Origin: Lunularia cruciata
Lineage: Eukaryota; Streptophyta; Marchantiopsida; Lunulariales; Lunulariaceae
Assembly (NCBI GenBank): GCA_948567375.1
Contig: OX419762.1
Location: 50,387,034-50,451,033, forward strand
Direction of reading: 5' to 3'
Length of the DNA: 64,000 nucleotides
How positions within the stretch are numbered: position 1 is the first letter of the stretch; every line of letters begins with the position of its first letter. The translations under genes were made by a program, and so were the position numbers. This document shows positions 1 to 9,860 of this stretch, in pieces. Under the pieces are notes generated by a model, which saw nothing but the letters and a program-made list of their open reading frames with translations, was not told where the DNA came from and made no database searches.

Positions 1-121
1 TTTCCCTAGAGCCTCTTATCTAATATGTAATTATGCATACATAAATATACTTCTACTTCATCTAAATATTTTTAATCGTACCATATGCCATAATTTTACT
101 ATTTTGTATAGCTCTATACCT

Positions 122-430
122 GAACACAAAGTGAATACAATAGAGAAGAGTAAATAAAGAGAAAAAATATGTGCACAAAACTTAAAGAACATGAAATGAT
201 CATTAATTTGAAGAGTCAAAATTCTTGAGAGAGTGCAATAATAACTTTCTGACCCTCTTTCCTCTTGCGTAGCTATATACTTGAAGATCTTGGACCTAGC
301 AACTTAATTATTATTGGACTCTCTCAAGACTTTTATCTGTTCAACTTAATAGGCCTTTCATGTTCTTTTAAGGTATGTGTCTGTATTGTTCTCTTTATTT
401 ACTTATATCTATTGTACTCAATTTGTGTTC
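122..430. repeat. Long imperfect foldback (hairpin) element
   Basis: Two arms of roughly 130 bases, about 122-254 and 295-430, are imperfect reverse complements separated by a short loop. Matching blocks include the outer gaacacaaa / tttgtgttc ends, the aataaagaga / tctctttatt blocks and the inner cttgagagagt / actctctcaag blocks. No ORF of note lies inside. It could be a foldback MITE or a hairpin small-RNA precursor. No clear target duplication was found, so the class is open. Confidence 0.6.
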
Positions 431-546
431 TTGTTTCCTAAGATCCAAGATAACTTTTTAATCTTTCCTTATGTCCATACTTTTCACATGAGTGTGCTAA
501 GATATCCCAATGACTGCATAAACCTTCTTCTTAAATGAGAGAAATT

Positions 547-618
547 GGCGACCGTGTAGGATAACAAGAAGGATCAAGCATTCAAGCCATACAACTGTAA
601 ACTATGGGGCTAAGTCAT
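547..618 (-). repeat. 3'-end fragment of the window's LINE family
   Basis: This stretch matches the 3' terminal region of the LINE at 53,753-57,480 in the same orientation (ggYgaccgYgtagga start, catggggctaag end, with an internal deletion). It is therefore a minus-oriented 3' tail lying just upstream of a plus-oriented LINE. It looks like a separate truncated insertion or a rearrangement remnant. Confidence 0.5.
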
Positions 619-689
619 TATTTTTAAATTTTTTAGTTGTTCTTTTTGAGTGAAACAATAATCTATTCTGAAAGTATCTACTATTATCG

Positions 690-3600
690 GGGGAGTTTGG
701 AGACACGAGAGGAGAAGGAGAGACTCAAGAGGAAAGATCTATATTTTTCTGAGTGCTCTCTAGATATAGCACTTGAGTGAATAGTTGATTCTGTTCATTT
801 TTCAATTTCAGTTCCATTGGTACATAGATTGAAGACTATGGAGAATTGAGCAAAAAGTTATGAGGGTATTTAGGATTTTTAGGATTTGAGTGATCATTAC
901 ACATTAAGAGTGATGGGACAGGAATTTTCATTTCTAATCTCTTGGTTTCATGGGAATTTAGTTTAAAATTTTTGGAGATGGAAATTGAAAGTTATGAGAA
1001 TTTATGGGTTTTAGGGTTTGGAGAGATTGTATTTTCTTACGTGAGTTGGGATATAAGGGGTTGTGGTTTTGCAGGTATGGGGAGATATGGAGAGGAGCAT
1101 CATGTGTTACTATCATTATTCTTGTGTTAGCCATAGCTATACCTTCCTAGGTAGAGCCGCCTAGAGCGGCTTGAGATACACCATGCTTGGTTTGTCATCA
1201 ACGCTTTACCTCACAAGGAGTAAAGACACATGTGGGAAGGATGTACAAGGACTATGATTGGACCACTTGGGATGCCCATGTGAGGTGAGTGATCATATTG
1301 ACAATAGTGACACTCAAGATTATGCCTACTTCTTCCATCCCTTCATTGACCGTTCCAAGGATACCAACCAAGTTGTAGGAGTTGTTAGCTTCTCAAGTAG
1401 ATTGCATTTTGGGGTTATTTGAGACTAGTTTTCCATGTCCATGTCTATTCCATAGGCTACCCCGCACACTCCATGATGAGGCTAGATAGGCTTTTTTCCT
1501 ACCACTTGATTTTTTGGCACGTGATTCCTTGTATGAGTTAGCATGGTTCCTATTCCTCTTACTCCCTCGATGGTGTCTTTGTTATGCTAGAGGAGGACAT
1601 GTAGGGCATAGAGAGGTGGTTGCTAGATTTTGTTGATTTTGAGCAAGGGATTAAACGGCCCTTCAAGAAGAGTCTATTAGGGCTACATGTTTTAGGAGAC
1701 AAGTTTTGCCACATGATACCATAGATTCCACTTGATTATGATGGTGTAGGACATTGGGTCAAGCAGGAGAGTTTAGTAGAGCAGCATGAGCACTACACTC
1801 TTTGTCTATGGCTAGTCCTACTGATGAGATTATCTCTTCCTTACATTCACTATATCCTATAGCAGTAGGAGGACTACCACTAGAGGTTTATTATCAGCTT
1901 GAGCAACCTTTATGTCTTGATAGGTCACTTTTTGCATAAGCCTTGTGCACTACCTCTCACCCTTCCTCAAAAGGCTTGTCAAGGATGGTATATGAGCACC
2001 TCAGAGATTGCTTTCAAGCATATGATCCTTCTAGTAGTTTTACCAATTTGTTTCAGGTGGCTACAATAGTAGCAAGAGGAGACATTCCTATGTCTATTAG
2101 TCTTGGGTGCTAGGTGCTAGTTGACTTTTTGCAATGAAGGACATGGGAGGCATTAGACCAATTGCTATTGGAGAGATCTTTTGCATTTGGTTAGTTATAC
2201 CATTGTCCTTCAGCAACATTCTCACTTTTGATAGCACCTCAGTCCATATTAGTTTGGAGTAGCTACACCTAGATGATGTGAGGCTATATCTCTAGGCATT
2301 AAGGCACTCCTAGATATCCATCCAGAGTGGGTCATCCTACAAGAAAATGTTGAGAGCATTTTTAATAGCATCTCATGGGCATCCATCTTTAAAGAGCTTA
2401 GGGAGGCTGGTGGATCCTTGGTGAGTCTTATTCCTTTTGTGCATTCATTTTATGGCTCTCTTGCTTCCCTTTACTACCAGTACGGTTGTTCATAGGAAGG
2501 AGTCACTGTCTTGGAGTCAAATGTTGGTACACATCAAGGAGATCCTTTAAGGGACCCTTATTTTCTATGGCTCACTTTAGAGCTCTCATATCTACTACTT
2601 TGGCCATGCAAGGTTATGTATTTCCATCCTTGATAGATGATACACACATTGTGGGCCTTGTAGATTAGATTAGGCAGGCCTTTGACCACTTGACTATTAA
2701 GCTACATCTAGTAGACTTGAGAATCAAGGTGTCAAAGTGTAAGGTATGGTCCCCTTTAGGTATCTCTCCCCACTTTGAGCTTCCAAAGGGGTGTATCACA
2801 TCTATAGATGGACTATGTGTTCTTGGAGTGTTAGTAGGACCCAAGGATTTTGTCACACACTTCTTAGATGCTGCTCTTGTAGAGGATGTTCTCCATGTGG
2901 ATGACCTTCCATTACTAAGAGATCCTCATGTGGCATTTGGTATACTCTCCTTTAGTATTTCTCATTGACCAACTTACCTCCTCCATACAATTCCCCCTCC
3001 TTGTCCTTCTTATCACATTTGAGAGCCTTTGATAGGAAATTATAAGAGCCTTTAGTGATATTATTGGACCAAGGACATTTGAGTGTGTGATAGAGGATCT
3101 GGCATATAGACATACAACTCTACATATCTTGTGTTTTGTTGAAGGATTGGCTTGCTATCTATAGAGGAGATGACACCTATAGAATTTTTGGATAGTTGGG
3201 CTCTCTTGGCACCCCTACTTTCCTCTTGTTTTGTGGTTGTTGATAAGCTAGTTTTGGAGATTTATGTGACCAAGGTAGAAGAGTGATCCTTTTCTCTCCA
3301 AATGTTATTGCAATAGATAAGAGATAGTCTATCCCCACAAGCACGCAAGGACTTTCCATCCTTTTCTTCAATATTGTCAGATTGGACTAGAGGTTTACAG
3401 TCTTCTTTGATGGAGTAATAGTGTGAGCATATGCTACATTCTCTCTTAGTTGACTTGTCCATTCCTCAAGCTACTAGAGCACGTCTTTGCTCTTGCTCTG
3501 GCAAGGGTGCAGGCTCTTGGATCCTAGCTTGATTGTGCATTAGAGCATTCCAACTTGAACCAGCTACTTTCTCTATAGGATGAGGTTTTGCCTAGGCTTT

Positions 3601-4385
3601 GTCCACTTATTTGCACCTTCATTACTCACTAGTGAGTGTGATTCTACACTAGATGTAGGAGTAATCCATATGACACAATGTTCTTTTGGAGGATAGAGGA
3701 TAGCACTTATGATGCTATTAGGGACATAGTGTTTGCTATAGCACGAGAGAGTGGATACTTGGCTTGGAAGGAGTATTCTTATGCTTTGCAGACAACATGT
3801 ATTAAGGCAGATTTATACTTGGTCTGAGATGATCAGGTGATAGTAGTGGATGTTGTGGTTATGGACCTTACGCAGGATACAATTGTGGAGGGAGTGCTTA
3901 CCCCTTGGATGGGCGGCAAGTGCAGCAACAGGTTGCAAGGTCTCCAAGTATAGGGGCATGCAGCAAGGTCACCTCTTTGTTCCTCTAGCCTTGGAGTTAT
4001 ATGGAGCAATGGACATGGCATTCAACACATTCGTCAAGGAGTGCGCAAGAGCTTATCATGTTAGGTGCCAAGGGGTACCACTCTCACTCTCATAATTTGT
4101 AGCATATTTTAGACAACGGGTGTCTATTGCTCTATAGAGGGTAGTGGCTAGTACAATCCATAGGAGAGCAATCACACTAGGTGATACTTCTTTAGATGCT
4201 CCAGTTGTTTGTAGACCGTATGACTTGCATAGCTTGGATATCTTAGTGCTGTAGGGCAGATTTCTCATATAGACTCTATTGAGGCTTAGCTCCAGTTTAC
4301 CTTTTTTGTCTCTCCCTTGTACACTTGATGAGGTCTTCCCATACTTCTTGTTTTTTCTACATAGTTGAACTTGTTGTTTCTTTTT
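690..4385 (+). pseudogene. Decayed non-LTR retrotransposon (LINE) with REL-type endonuclease, copy 1
   Basis: This is a full-length or near full-length copy of the element also found, inverted, at 53,753-57,480; similarity runs through the 5' untranslated part (about 690-1,140), the coding region and the 3' tail. The reverse transcriptase core is readable at about 2,486-2,968, with the catalytic L-I-D-D box still present (Y/F-x-D-D family) followed by T-H-I-V-G. The C-terminal zinc-finger/endonuclease part lies at about 3,580-4,095, where the first zinc-binding cysteine appears replaced by serine. Many stops and frameshifts interrupt the frame, so it cannot encode a working protein. The element would copy its RNA into a nicked target. 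No poly(A) tail is evident at the 3' end. Placement among REL-endonuclease LINEs (R2-like) is by motif only. Confidence 0.7.
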
Positions 4386-5247
4386 AACTGACATGTTATA
4401 TTCTCATTGAGACTTTTTGGGAATTAGGCCAAGTTAATAGAGAAGATAAGTATATATGTGCAAGCTTTATATTAGTACATATGATGATGAATTTTCTTTC
4501 ATCAACCTAATAAAAGACATACTCCGGTATGATCAAAATCCAGATCTCTAGGGAATATTGCAGGCGATCAGGATCTTGGATGAAGGTCCTCTTACCAAGA
4601 CTATAAAACACTGAATATCTTTCCAATACCTAGAATTTTAACTTAAAATATGCATGGTCTATTTCTAGGGCAGTTGGAGTAGCATTTTATTGATAGTTTT
4701 GGTGGATATGGATTTGTTCAATGGAGCTCTAGAGACAAAGTGGCAGATATTTTTGCACAAAAAAGAGTCTCCATAGTCTTAAAGACATTGGATGCGGATG
4801 GGTTTGAAAAGTAGTTGAATCATTTTCTCATTTGTTCATTTTCCAAGATAGTAAATTGACATCCTGAGGAAGTTAGTGAAAGCAAAACAGATTTCTAGAA
4901 GCGAGTAATGCAAACACATGATTATGACAAGCCAATTTCTTGGATGTCAAAAAGTAGCCATGAGGGGTATTGAAGTTGACAAAAGTAGAACACAAACAAA
5001 GTTCTAATGATAGTTATACTTTGACTTTTACATGTTGGGAACTTGCCTCTCAGGATAGGACTTCCAATGTATTGCCAATCATTAATATTCATGTGATTCA
5101 ATTAACCAATGCCATGATCTCTCAAGTGGCCCACAAATGTAATGATAGCCATGAACTAAGTACCGTTATATATTGAGACTTTATTTAGCATCACCATCCA
5201 CTAGTTCTTAGATTTTCATGATCAATTCCATTGATCCTGATGGAGAA
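4386..5247. other. No recognisable gene
   Basis: This AT-rich stretch lies between the LINE 3' end and the 3' LTR of the family-B element. I see no domain, RNA gene or clear repeat; the short open frames here look like chance. Confidence 0.5.
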
Positions 5248-5335
5248 TGTTGTGCGTATATACATTGCTATCAACATCATACACTATAGACACATAATTC
5301 ACACATAAGTCATACATAGATTCTAAAGTGTCACA
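5248..5335 (-). repeat. Putative short 3' LTR of family B (minus)
   Basis: Read on the minus strand it begins TGTGACACTTTAGA and ends GCACAACA. It aligns with 40,957-41,058 next to the plus-strand family-B element, and the two copies diverge immediately outside. A purine run (aggagggc) precedes it, as expected for a polypurine tract. At 88-102 bp it would be an unusually short LTR. The 5' partner is not in the window, so LTR status is inferred. Confidence 0.5.
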
Positions 5336-6129
5336 ATTGCCCTCCTAGCTAGCGTTGTCGTCGGGAAAATAATCTACACATATTATTGGTGCCATTTGGT
5401 GTGATTTTTCATGTTATTGAACTCTAGCGTTTATGTTATGGTGAAATTGGTAGTTTTTTTGGTTCTTGTAAGCTCAAGGATTTTCTGTTGTATTAAGGGA
5501 AGGAGGAAATTGAGTGGTGGATTTTCTTTAATGTTACATAAGCTCGGGGGTTTATTTGCATGTCACTTAAGCGTTGGAGTTTGTTTATGTTATTGGGGGG
5601 TCTCAAGAGTATTTTAGTTAGCGGCAGTAGCAAAAGGATGGGGCTGGACAAAGAAGTGAGGAGAAGGAGAGAATTATCGAGAGGCTTTGGGTTTGGGAAG
5701 AAGAGAGGATTATCTTAGATAGAAAAATTGGGAGAAAAATCTTGAAGTGTTTTTGTCTGGAGAAAAATCTCAAAGGGTTTATATAAGGAAGAGAGAGATG
5801 GAGAAGTCTCAGAAAAATAGAGGCAGACAGGAGGGTTTTTTGGGAAGTGACAATTTGCTTTCAAAGGAGCAATGTGGCCAGGAGTTGAATTTTCTACATG
5901 GAGAAGTCGGGAAGACAGAGGCTGACAGTAGAGGTTTCGGGAAGTGACAAAGGAGTTTCTCAAAGGAAAAGAGTGTGTGTAGGGTTTTTTGGAGAGTACG
6001 GACAGGAAGAAGAGCTCAAGAGGAAAATTTCAAAGTTGGAAGACTGAGGGCTGAACGGGAATGAATTTTTGCAGAAAAGCATAGGGCTTGAGATTGAGGA
6101 GAGAAAAGTGAGGTTTTCTCTCGAAAGGA

Positions 6130-6640
6130 AAGAAGGAAGGATTGGTGAGTGGCTGTTTAGAGAGGAATTTTTGCAGGGAAGCAAGAGGGCAGGAGATTGA
6201 GGGCTGAACAAAGAGGCAATTTTTGTAGGAAAGAATGAAGTGGTTGGTCAGTGGCAGCAGGAAGGAGAAATTTTGCAAGAAAGAAGGATTGGATTGGTGA
6301 GTGGCTGTTTAGAGAAGAATTTTTGCAGGGAAGCAAGAGGACAGGAGATTGAGGGCTGGAGAGAGAAAATTTTGCAGGAAAGAAGGGTGTGGTTGGTGAG
6401 TGGCAGGAAAGAGAGAGAAGAATTTTTGTAGGGAAGCAAGAGAACAGGAGATTGAGGGCTGGAGAGTGAGAAAATTTTCGCAGGAAAGAAGGGTGCGGTT
6501 GGTGAGTGGCAGGAAAGAGAGAGAAGAATTTTTGCAGGGAAGCAAGAGAACAGGAGATTGAGGGCTGGAGAGTGAGAAAATTTTTGCAGGAGAGAAGGGT
6601 ATGGTTGGTGAGTGGCAGCAAGAGAGAAGAATTTTCGCAG
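6130..6640. repeat. Minisatellite, unit of about 105-110 bp, in D1
   Basis: A unit of about 105-110 bp containing 'gaatttttgcagggaagcaag', 'gagattgagggctg' and 'ggttggtgagtggcag' recurs four to five times with small changes. The array is GA-rich on the plus strand. It produces spurious overlapping minus-strand frames with a repeated Leu-Pro-Leu-Thr-Asn pattern. Confidence 0.8.
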
Positions 6641-6669
6641 GAAAGTGAAGAGAGATTGTGAAGGGCTAC

Positions 6670-7400
6670 ATGAATGAATCTTGCAGGGCCAAAGAAGAAT
6701 TTGGAGATGCCTTAGGGATGTGACAGGGCCAGGAGATGAAATTTGGGAGTTGAGTGAGAATCTTGCAGGGCCAGAGATGAATTTTCAAAATGCCTTAGGG
6801 CTGTGACAGGAGAAGAGAGTTTCAGGAGTTGAGTGAGAATCTTGCAGGGCCAGAGATGAATTTTCAAAATGCCTTAGGGCTGTGTCAAGAGAAGAGAGTT
6901 TTCAAGAGTTGAATGAGAATCTTGCAGGGCCAGAGATGAATTTTTGAAATGCCTTAGGGCTGTGACAGGAGAAGAGATTTGTCAGGAGTTTAGTGAGAAT
7001 CTTGCATGGCCAGAGATGAATTTTCGAAATGCCTTAGAGCTGTGACAAGAGAAGAAAGTTTTTGGGAATTGAGTGAGAATCTTGCAGGGCCAGAGATGAA
7101 TTTTTGAAATGCGTTAGGGCTGTGAGAGGAGAAGATAGTTGGAAAGTTGAGTGAGAGTGCTACAGGCCAGGGAGGAATTTTGAAATGCCTTAGGGCTGTG
7201 ATAGGGCAAAGAGATGATTTTCAAAATTTGAGTGAGAGTCTTGAGGGCTAAGGAATTTTCAAGATGCCTTAGGGCTGTGACAGGGCCAAGAGAAGAAATT
7301 CGAAGGTTGAGTGAGAGTGTTGCAGGGCCAGATGAAATTTTTGAGATGCCTTAGGGCTGTGACAGGAGGAGGGGAAATTTTGAGAGTGGAGGCCTATGGC
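6670..7400. repeat. Minisatellite, unit of about 80 bp, in D1
   Basis: A unit of about 80 bp ('cttgcagggcc', 'agatgaatttt', 'atgccttagggctgtgac', 'gttgagtgagaat') repeats around nine times, with unit starts near 6,680, 6,761, 6,840, 6,920, 7,000 and 7,080. Copies differ by point changes and small indels. Confidence 0.85.
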
Positions 7401-7789
7401 TGTTGCAGGAGCAAGATATTTTCAAGTTTTGCTTGGTCATTGATTTGGAACAATGGAGAAGAGAAGGAGTTGAAATCTGCAGGAAGGACTGAACTAGGGC
7501 GGGAGCAGGAGAAGAAATTCAAGAGTCTGACTTTGCCTTGCACAAGATAGGAGAGATTTTGAAGGTTGGCTTCCATGAGCAGTAGCCAGTGACATGGGTA
7601 GATTTGTGTTAGGGTTGCTCTAGCTGGACAGGGAATGATTTTGAATATGGAAGGATGTTTATTGTGAGAATGTTGATAGGAGAGCAAATTTTGAATGAAG
7701 AATGTTTGTTGTGAAGAGGTGGACATGGAATGAATTTTGAATGTAGAGGATGTGTTATTGAAAATGTAACAGTGAAGAATTCTCATGAA

Positions 7790-7910
7790 GGGGAGACTGA
7801 GCAGAGTGACTGAGAGATGAGGTAGAGTAAATGAGAGACTGGACAAAGTGAATGAGAGATTGGACAGAGCAAATGAGAGACTGGACAAAGTGAATGAGAG
7901 ACTGTTCGGA
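7790..7910. repeat. Short tandem repeat in D1
   Basis: Units of about 20-25 bases built on 'gagactggacaaagtgaat' and 'gagattggacagagcaaat' repeat several times. This is the third, shorter array within the same LTR-like unit. Confidence 0.7.
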
Positions 7911-8516
7911 GTGAAGGAACGAGAGTCTCCAGGGCTTGGTCTGGACAGGAGTGAACTATTGAAGAGAGATTTTTGAAGGTTGCCTGGCCTTGGTCTGTGA
8001 CAGAAGAAGAGAGAAAACTTTTGAAAGTGCTATTGAGCATGACAGTGGCCAGATGAACAAATGGCAGGGAGTATGCCTTGAAGGAGTGCAACGTAGAGGA
8101 GAGAAATTTTTGTAGGAAAGCAAGCCTTGAGAGTGGAGGGCAGAAAATGGGTTTCTTCGCAAGAGAATGAAGGACCTTGCAAGAGAGAGAAGGCTAGATA
8201 GGAAAGAAAATTTTGCAGGTCTAGTAGAGCTGAGATGATGGTGTGTTTGACCTATGACTAGCGTCATGGAAGCTCCATTTTAGGAGCTCTCAGTCCATCT
8301 ATATGAAAGGTTAGACTCAGTAGTCTGGCCTGGTTGAGCTGAATAGAATACTAGTTGTTGCTCGTGAAAAAAATCCAGCCTCTTCTAGGAACCGTCAGGT
8401 CCCAAAACCATAGCTGAAACTGCATGAGCTAGCCAGTTTTGTGAAGGCCAAGGACAAACTAAGCACAAGCAGCCAGGTGCCCGGTACACTCTTGAGGCCA
8501 AACAAATTCCCCGACA

Positions 8517-9446
8517 GCGTTAGGTCCCTCTAACTCCAAATAGTCATCTACTCCAAGTATATGGTATACCCTATGATGTGCAAAGATCAGGAAGCCGGGT
8601 GCTATTGAGCCCCATTGTTAGTTGCATATCTGCAATCTATACCATATAAAGGATGAACTAGCTATAGGTCAAACACATCTAGGACATAACCATTGTCCTT
8701 GAGGAACCACCATGAGGGGAGGAGTCATACATGCCATATGCCATCCTCTTGAACAACTATCACACACTAACATAGTAGTAGCTCCACCAGAAGAGCCACA
8801 TAACATACACCTCAAGCATGCCCATACAAGTGCCAAGCTTAGGTCAATAGTACCATCAATTTTTGGGAGGTGGTATGGCACACAATTGGGCACATGATCC
8901 TTCTAAAAAACACTATCACATCCTTCCAACACAAGGGCTCTAGACGGTAAAACCTTGTGCACTCTCAAGATAGTGTAGCCTATCAAAACATCAAGTGTTA
9001 TTGGTGCTGTCTATTGTAGATATACATAGTCACATGGATGAATCAACGTATCAAGGGTCTATAATCTCCTCCTCAAATAGTAACATAACATAAGTTATCC
9101 CTATGCTGAGCAATTGCCAAGTTCTCAAAAGCCATTGGTATCACTCTCTGAAAGATCTCTGCCCGTTGAGAACATGCGCTCACCCATACATCTAGATCAT
9201 CCAAGTCCAAGACTACAGTAGCATCTTGACAAATAGCTGTAGGTAAATTTGGATCTCATCCATAGAGTAGAAAGTAAGGAGAGAAGGATGCTAAAGAGGC
9301 TTGTAGGCTGAACCAATAGCCCATGGCTAACCAAGGTAGCTAGAGATCCCAATCTCCCAAGTGGCTTCTCTACAAACCATACTTCTGCAATCCTCTCTTC
9401 ACTGTCTGAACCACTCTCTCTGCTAAACCATCTGCTTTAGGGTGAT
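8517..9446 (-). pseudogene. Family B pol C-terminus (minus): end of integrase and PHD finger
   Basis: Read on the minus strand this runs from the end of the integrase catalytic core (about 9,446), through an SH3-like stretch, to a C-terminal PHD zinc finger at about 8,669-8,810, with a stop just after. All eight zinc ligands of the C4HC3 pattern are present: C-x2-C-x11-C-x2-C-x4-H-x2-C-x14-C-x2-C, with the conserved Trp two residues before the seventh ligand. PHD fingers usually read the histone H3 tail. Upstream of the finger the frame (…ILRV…LPSRALVLEG…) stays aligned with the plus-strand copy, interrupted by one stop, so finger and integrase belong to one polyprotein. C1 is inserted at 9,447, in the catalytic core. 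The fusion is directly visible; the targeting function is inference. Confidence 0.75.
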
Positions 9447-9833
9447 TGTGGTGCCCACATTTTTTGTTTTTTTCCAAAATAAAGGAGAAGAAGTGTATAG
9501 AGAAGTCTGATTGCGCCTGTATGGCCGAAGAAGACAAAGAAAATTGTCTTCGGGGTGAAACCCAAAGTAAAGTGACTTCGGGTCATAAGGCAAAGTACTC
9601 TGAAATGCCATGTCAGCATACAATATGAAGTAAATTGTCTTCGGCTCAAGGGGAGCTCAACCCAAGGCAAAGACAATCTAACAACCTTTCGTCGGGGCAA
9701 GAAATTCAAGAAGGGGCCGTTTCAAAATTGGCGGCTCATACGCGCGAAGGTGGGGTGACAGTGACAGGTGCATGCCGGAGGTGTGATTTCTCGGTAGAAA
9801 CTCGAAGCGACGGAAGACGAAGAAGTGCAACTC

Positions 9834-9841
9834 TATAAAAA
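9834..9841 (+). promoter_or_regulatory. Candidate TATA box of C1
   Basis: TATAAAAA lies 388 bases into the C1 unit and about 20 bases before the first downstream ATG (9,861). Its position fits an LTR-type promoter for the coiled-coil gene. Confidence 0.4.
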
Positions 9842-9860
9842 TCAAAACTGCAACGACGAA

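Larger units (their letters stand above)
5356..8516 (-). mobile_element. LTR-like unit D1 (3.16 kb), rich in polypurine minisatellites
   Basis: Read on the minus strand the unit starts TGTCGGGG and ends CCCGACGACA, TG...CA ends typical of LTRs. It is flanked by a direct duplication GCGT (5,352-5,355 and 8,517-8,520; possibly 5 bp, GCGTT). It sits in the 3' part of the family-B element, whose sequence continues on both sides. A related unit, D2, lies at 30,743-32,837 in the same orientation. No pol domain is present. It is best read as a very large solo LTR of an unknown element, or as a non-autonomous element whose LTR pair is not recognisable. The plus strand is strongly GA-rich, so the long minus-strand open frames are compositional. 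Confidence 0.7.

Noticed and set aside
6157-6621. Minus-strand ORF of 154 codons and overlapping ones in 5,960-6,620
   Set aside because: They are translations of a GA-rich minisatellite in all frames; the repeated peptide pattern follows the DNA unit and no domain is present.
7394-8267. Ser/Leu-rich minus-strand ORFs up to 164 codons
   Set aside because: Compositional products of the polypurine strand of D1, not kept in D2.
5356-8516. D1 and D2 as DNA transposons with terminal inverted repeats
   Set aside because: The short inverted ends (TGTCRYGGGG type) are what TG...CA LTR ends produce, the duplication at D1 is 4-5 bp and no transposase is seen. Extended inversion at D2 (TTACAA / TTGTAA) comes from flanking bases.
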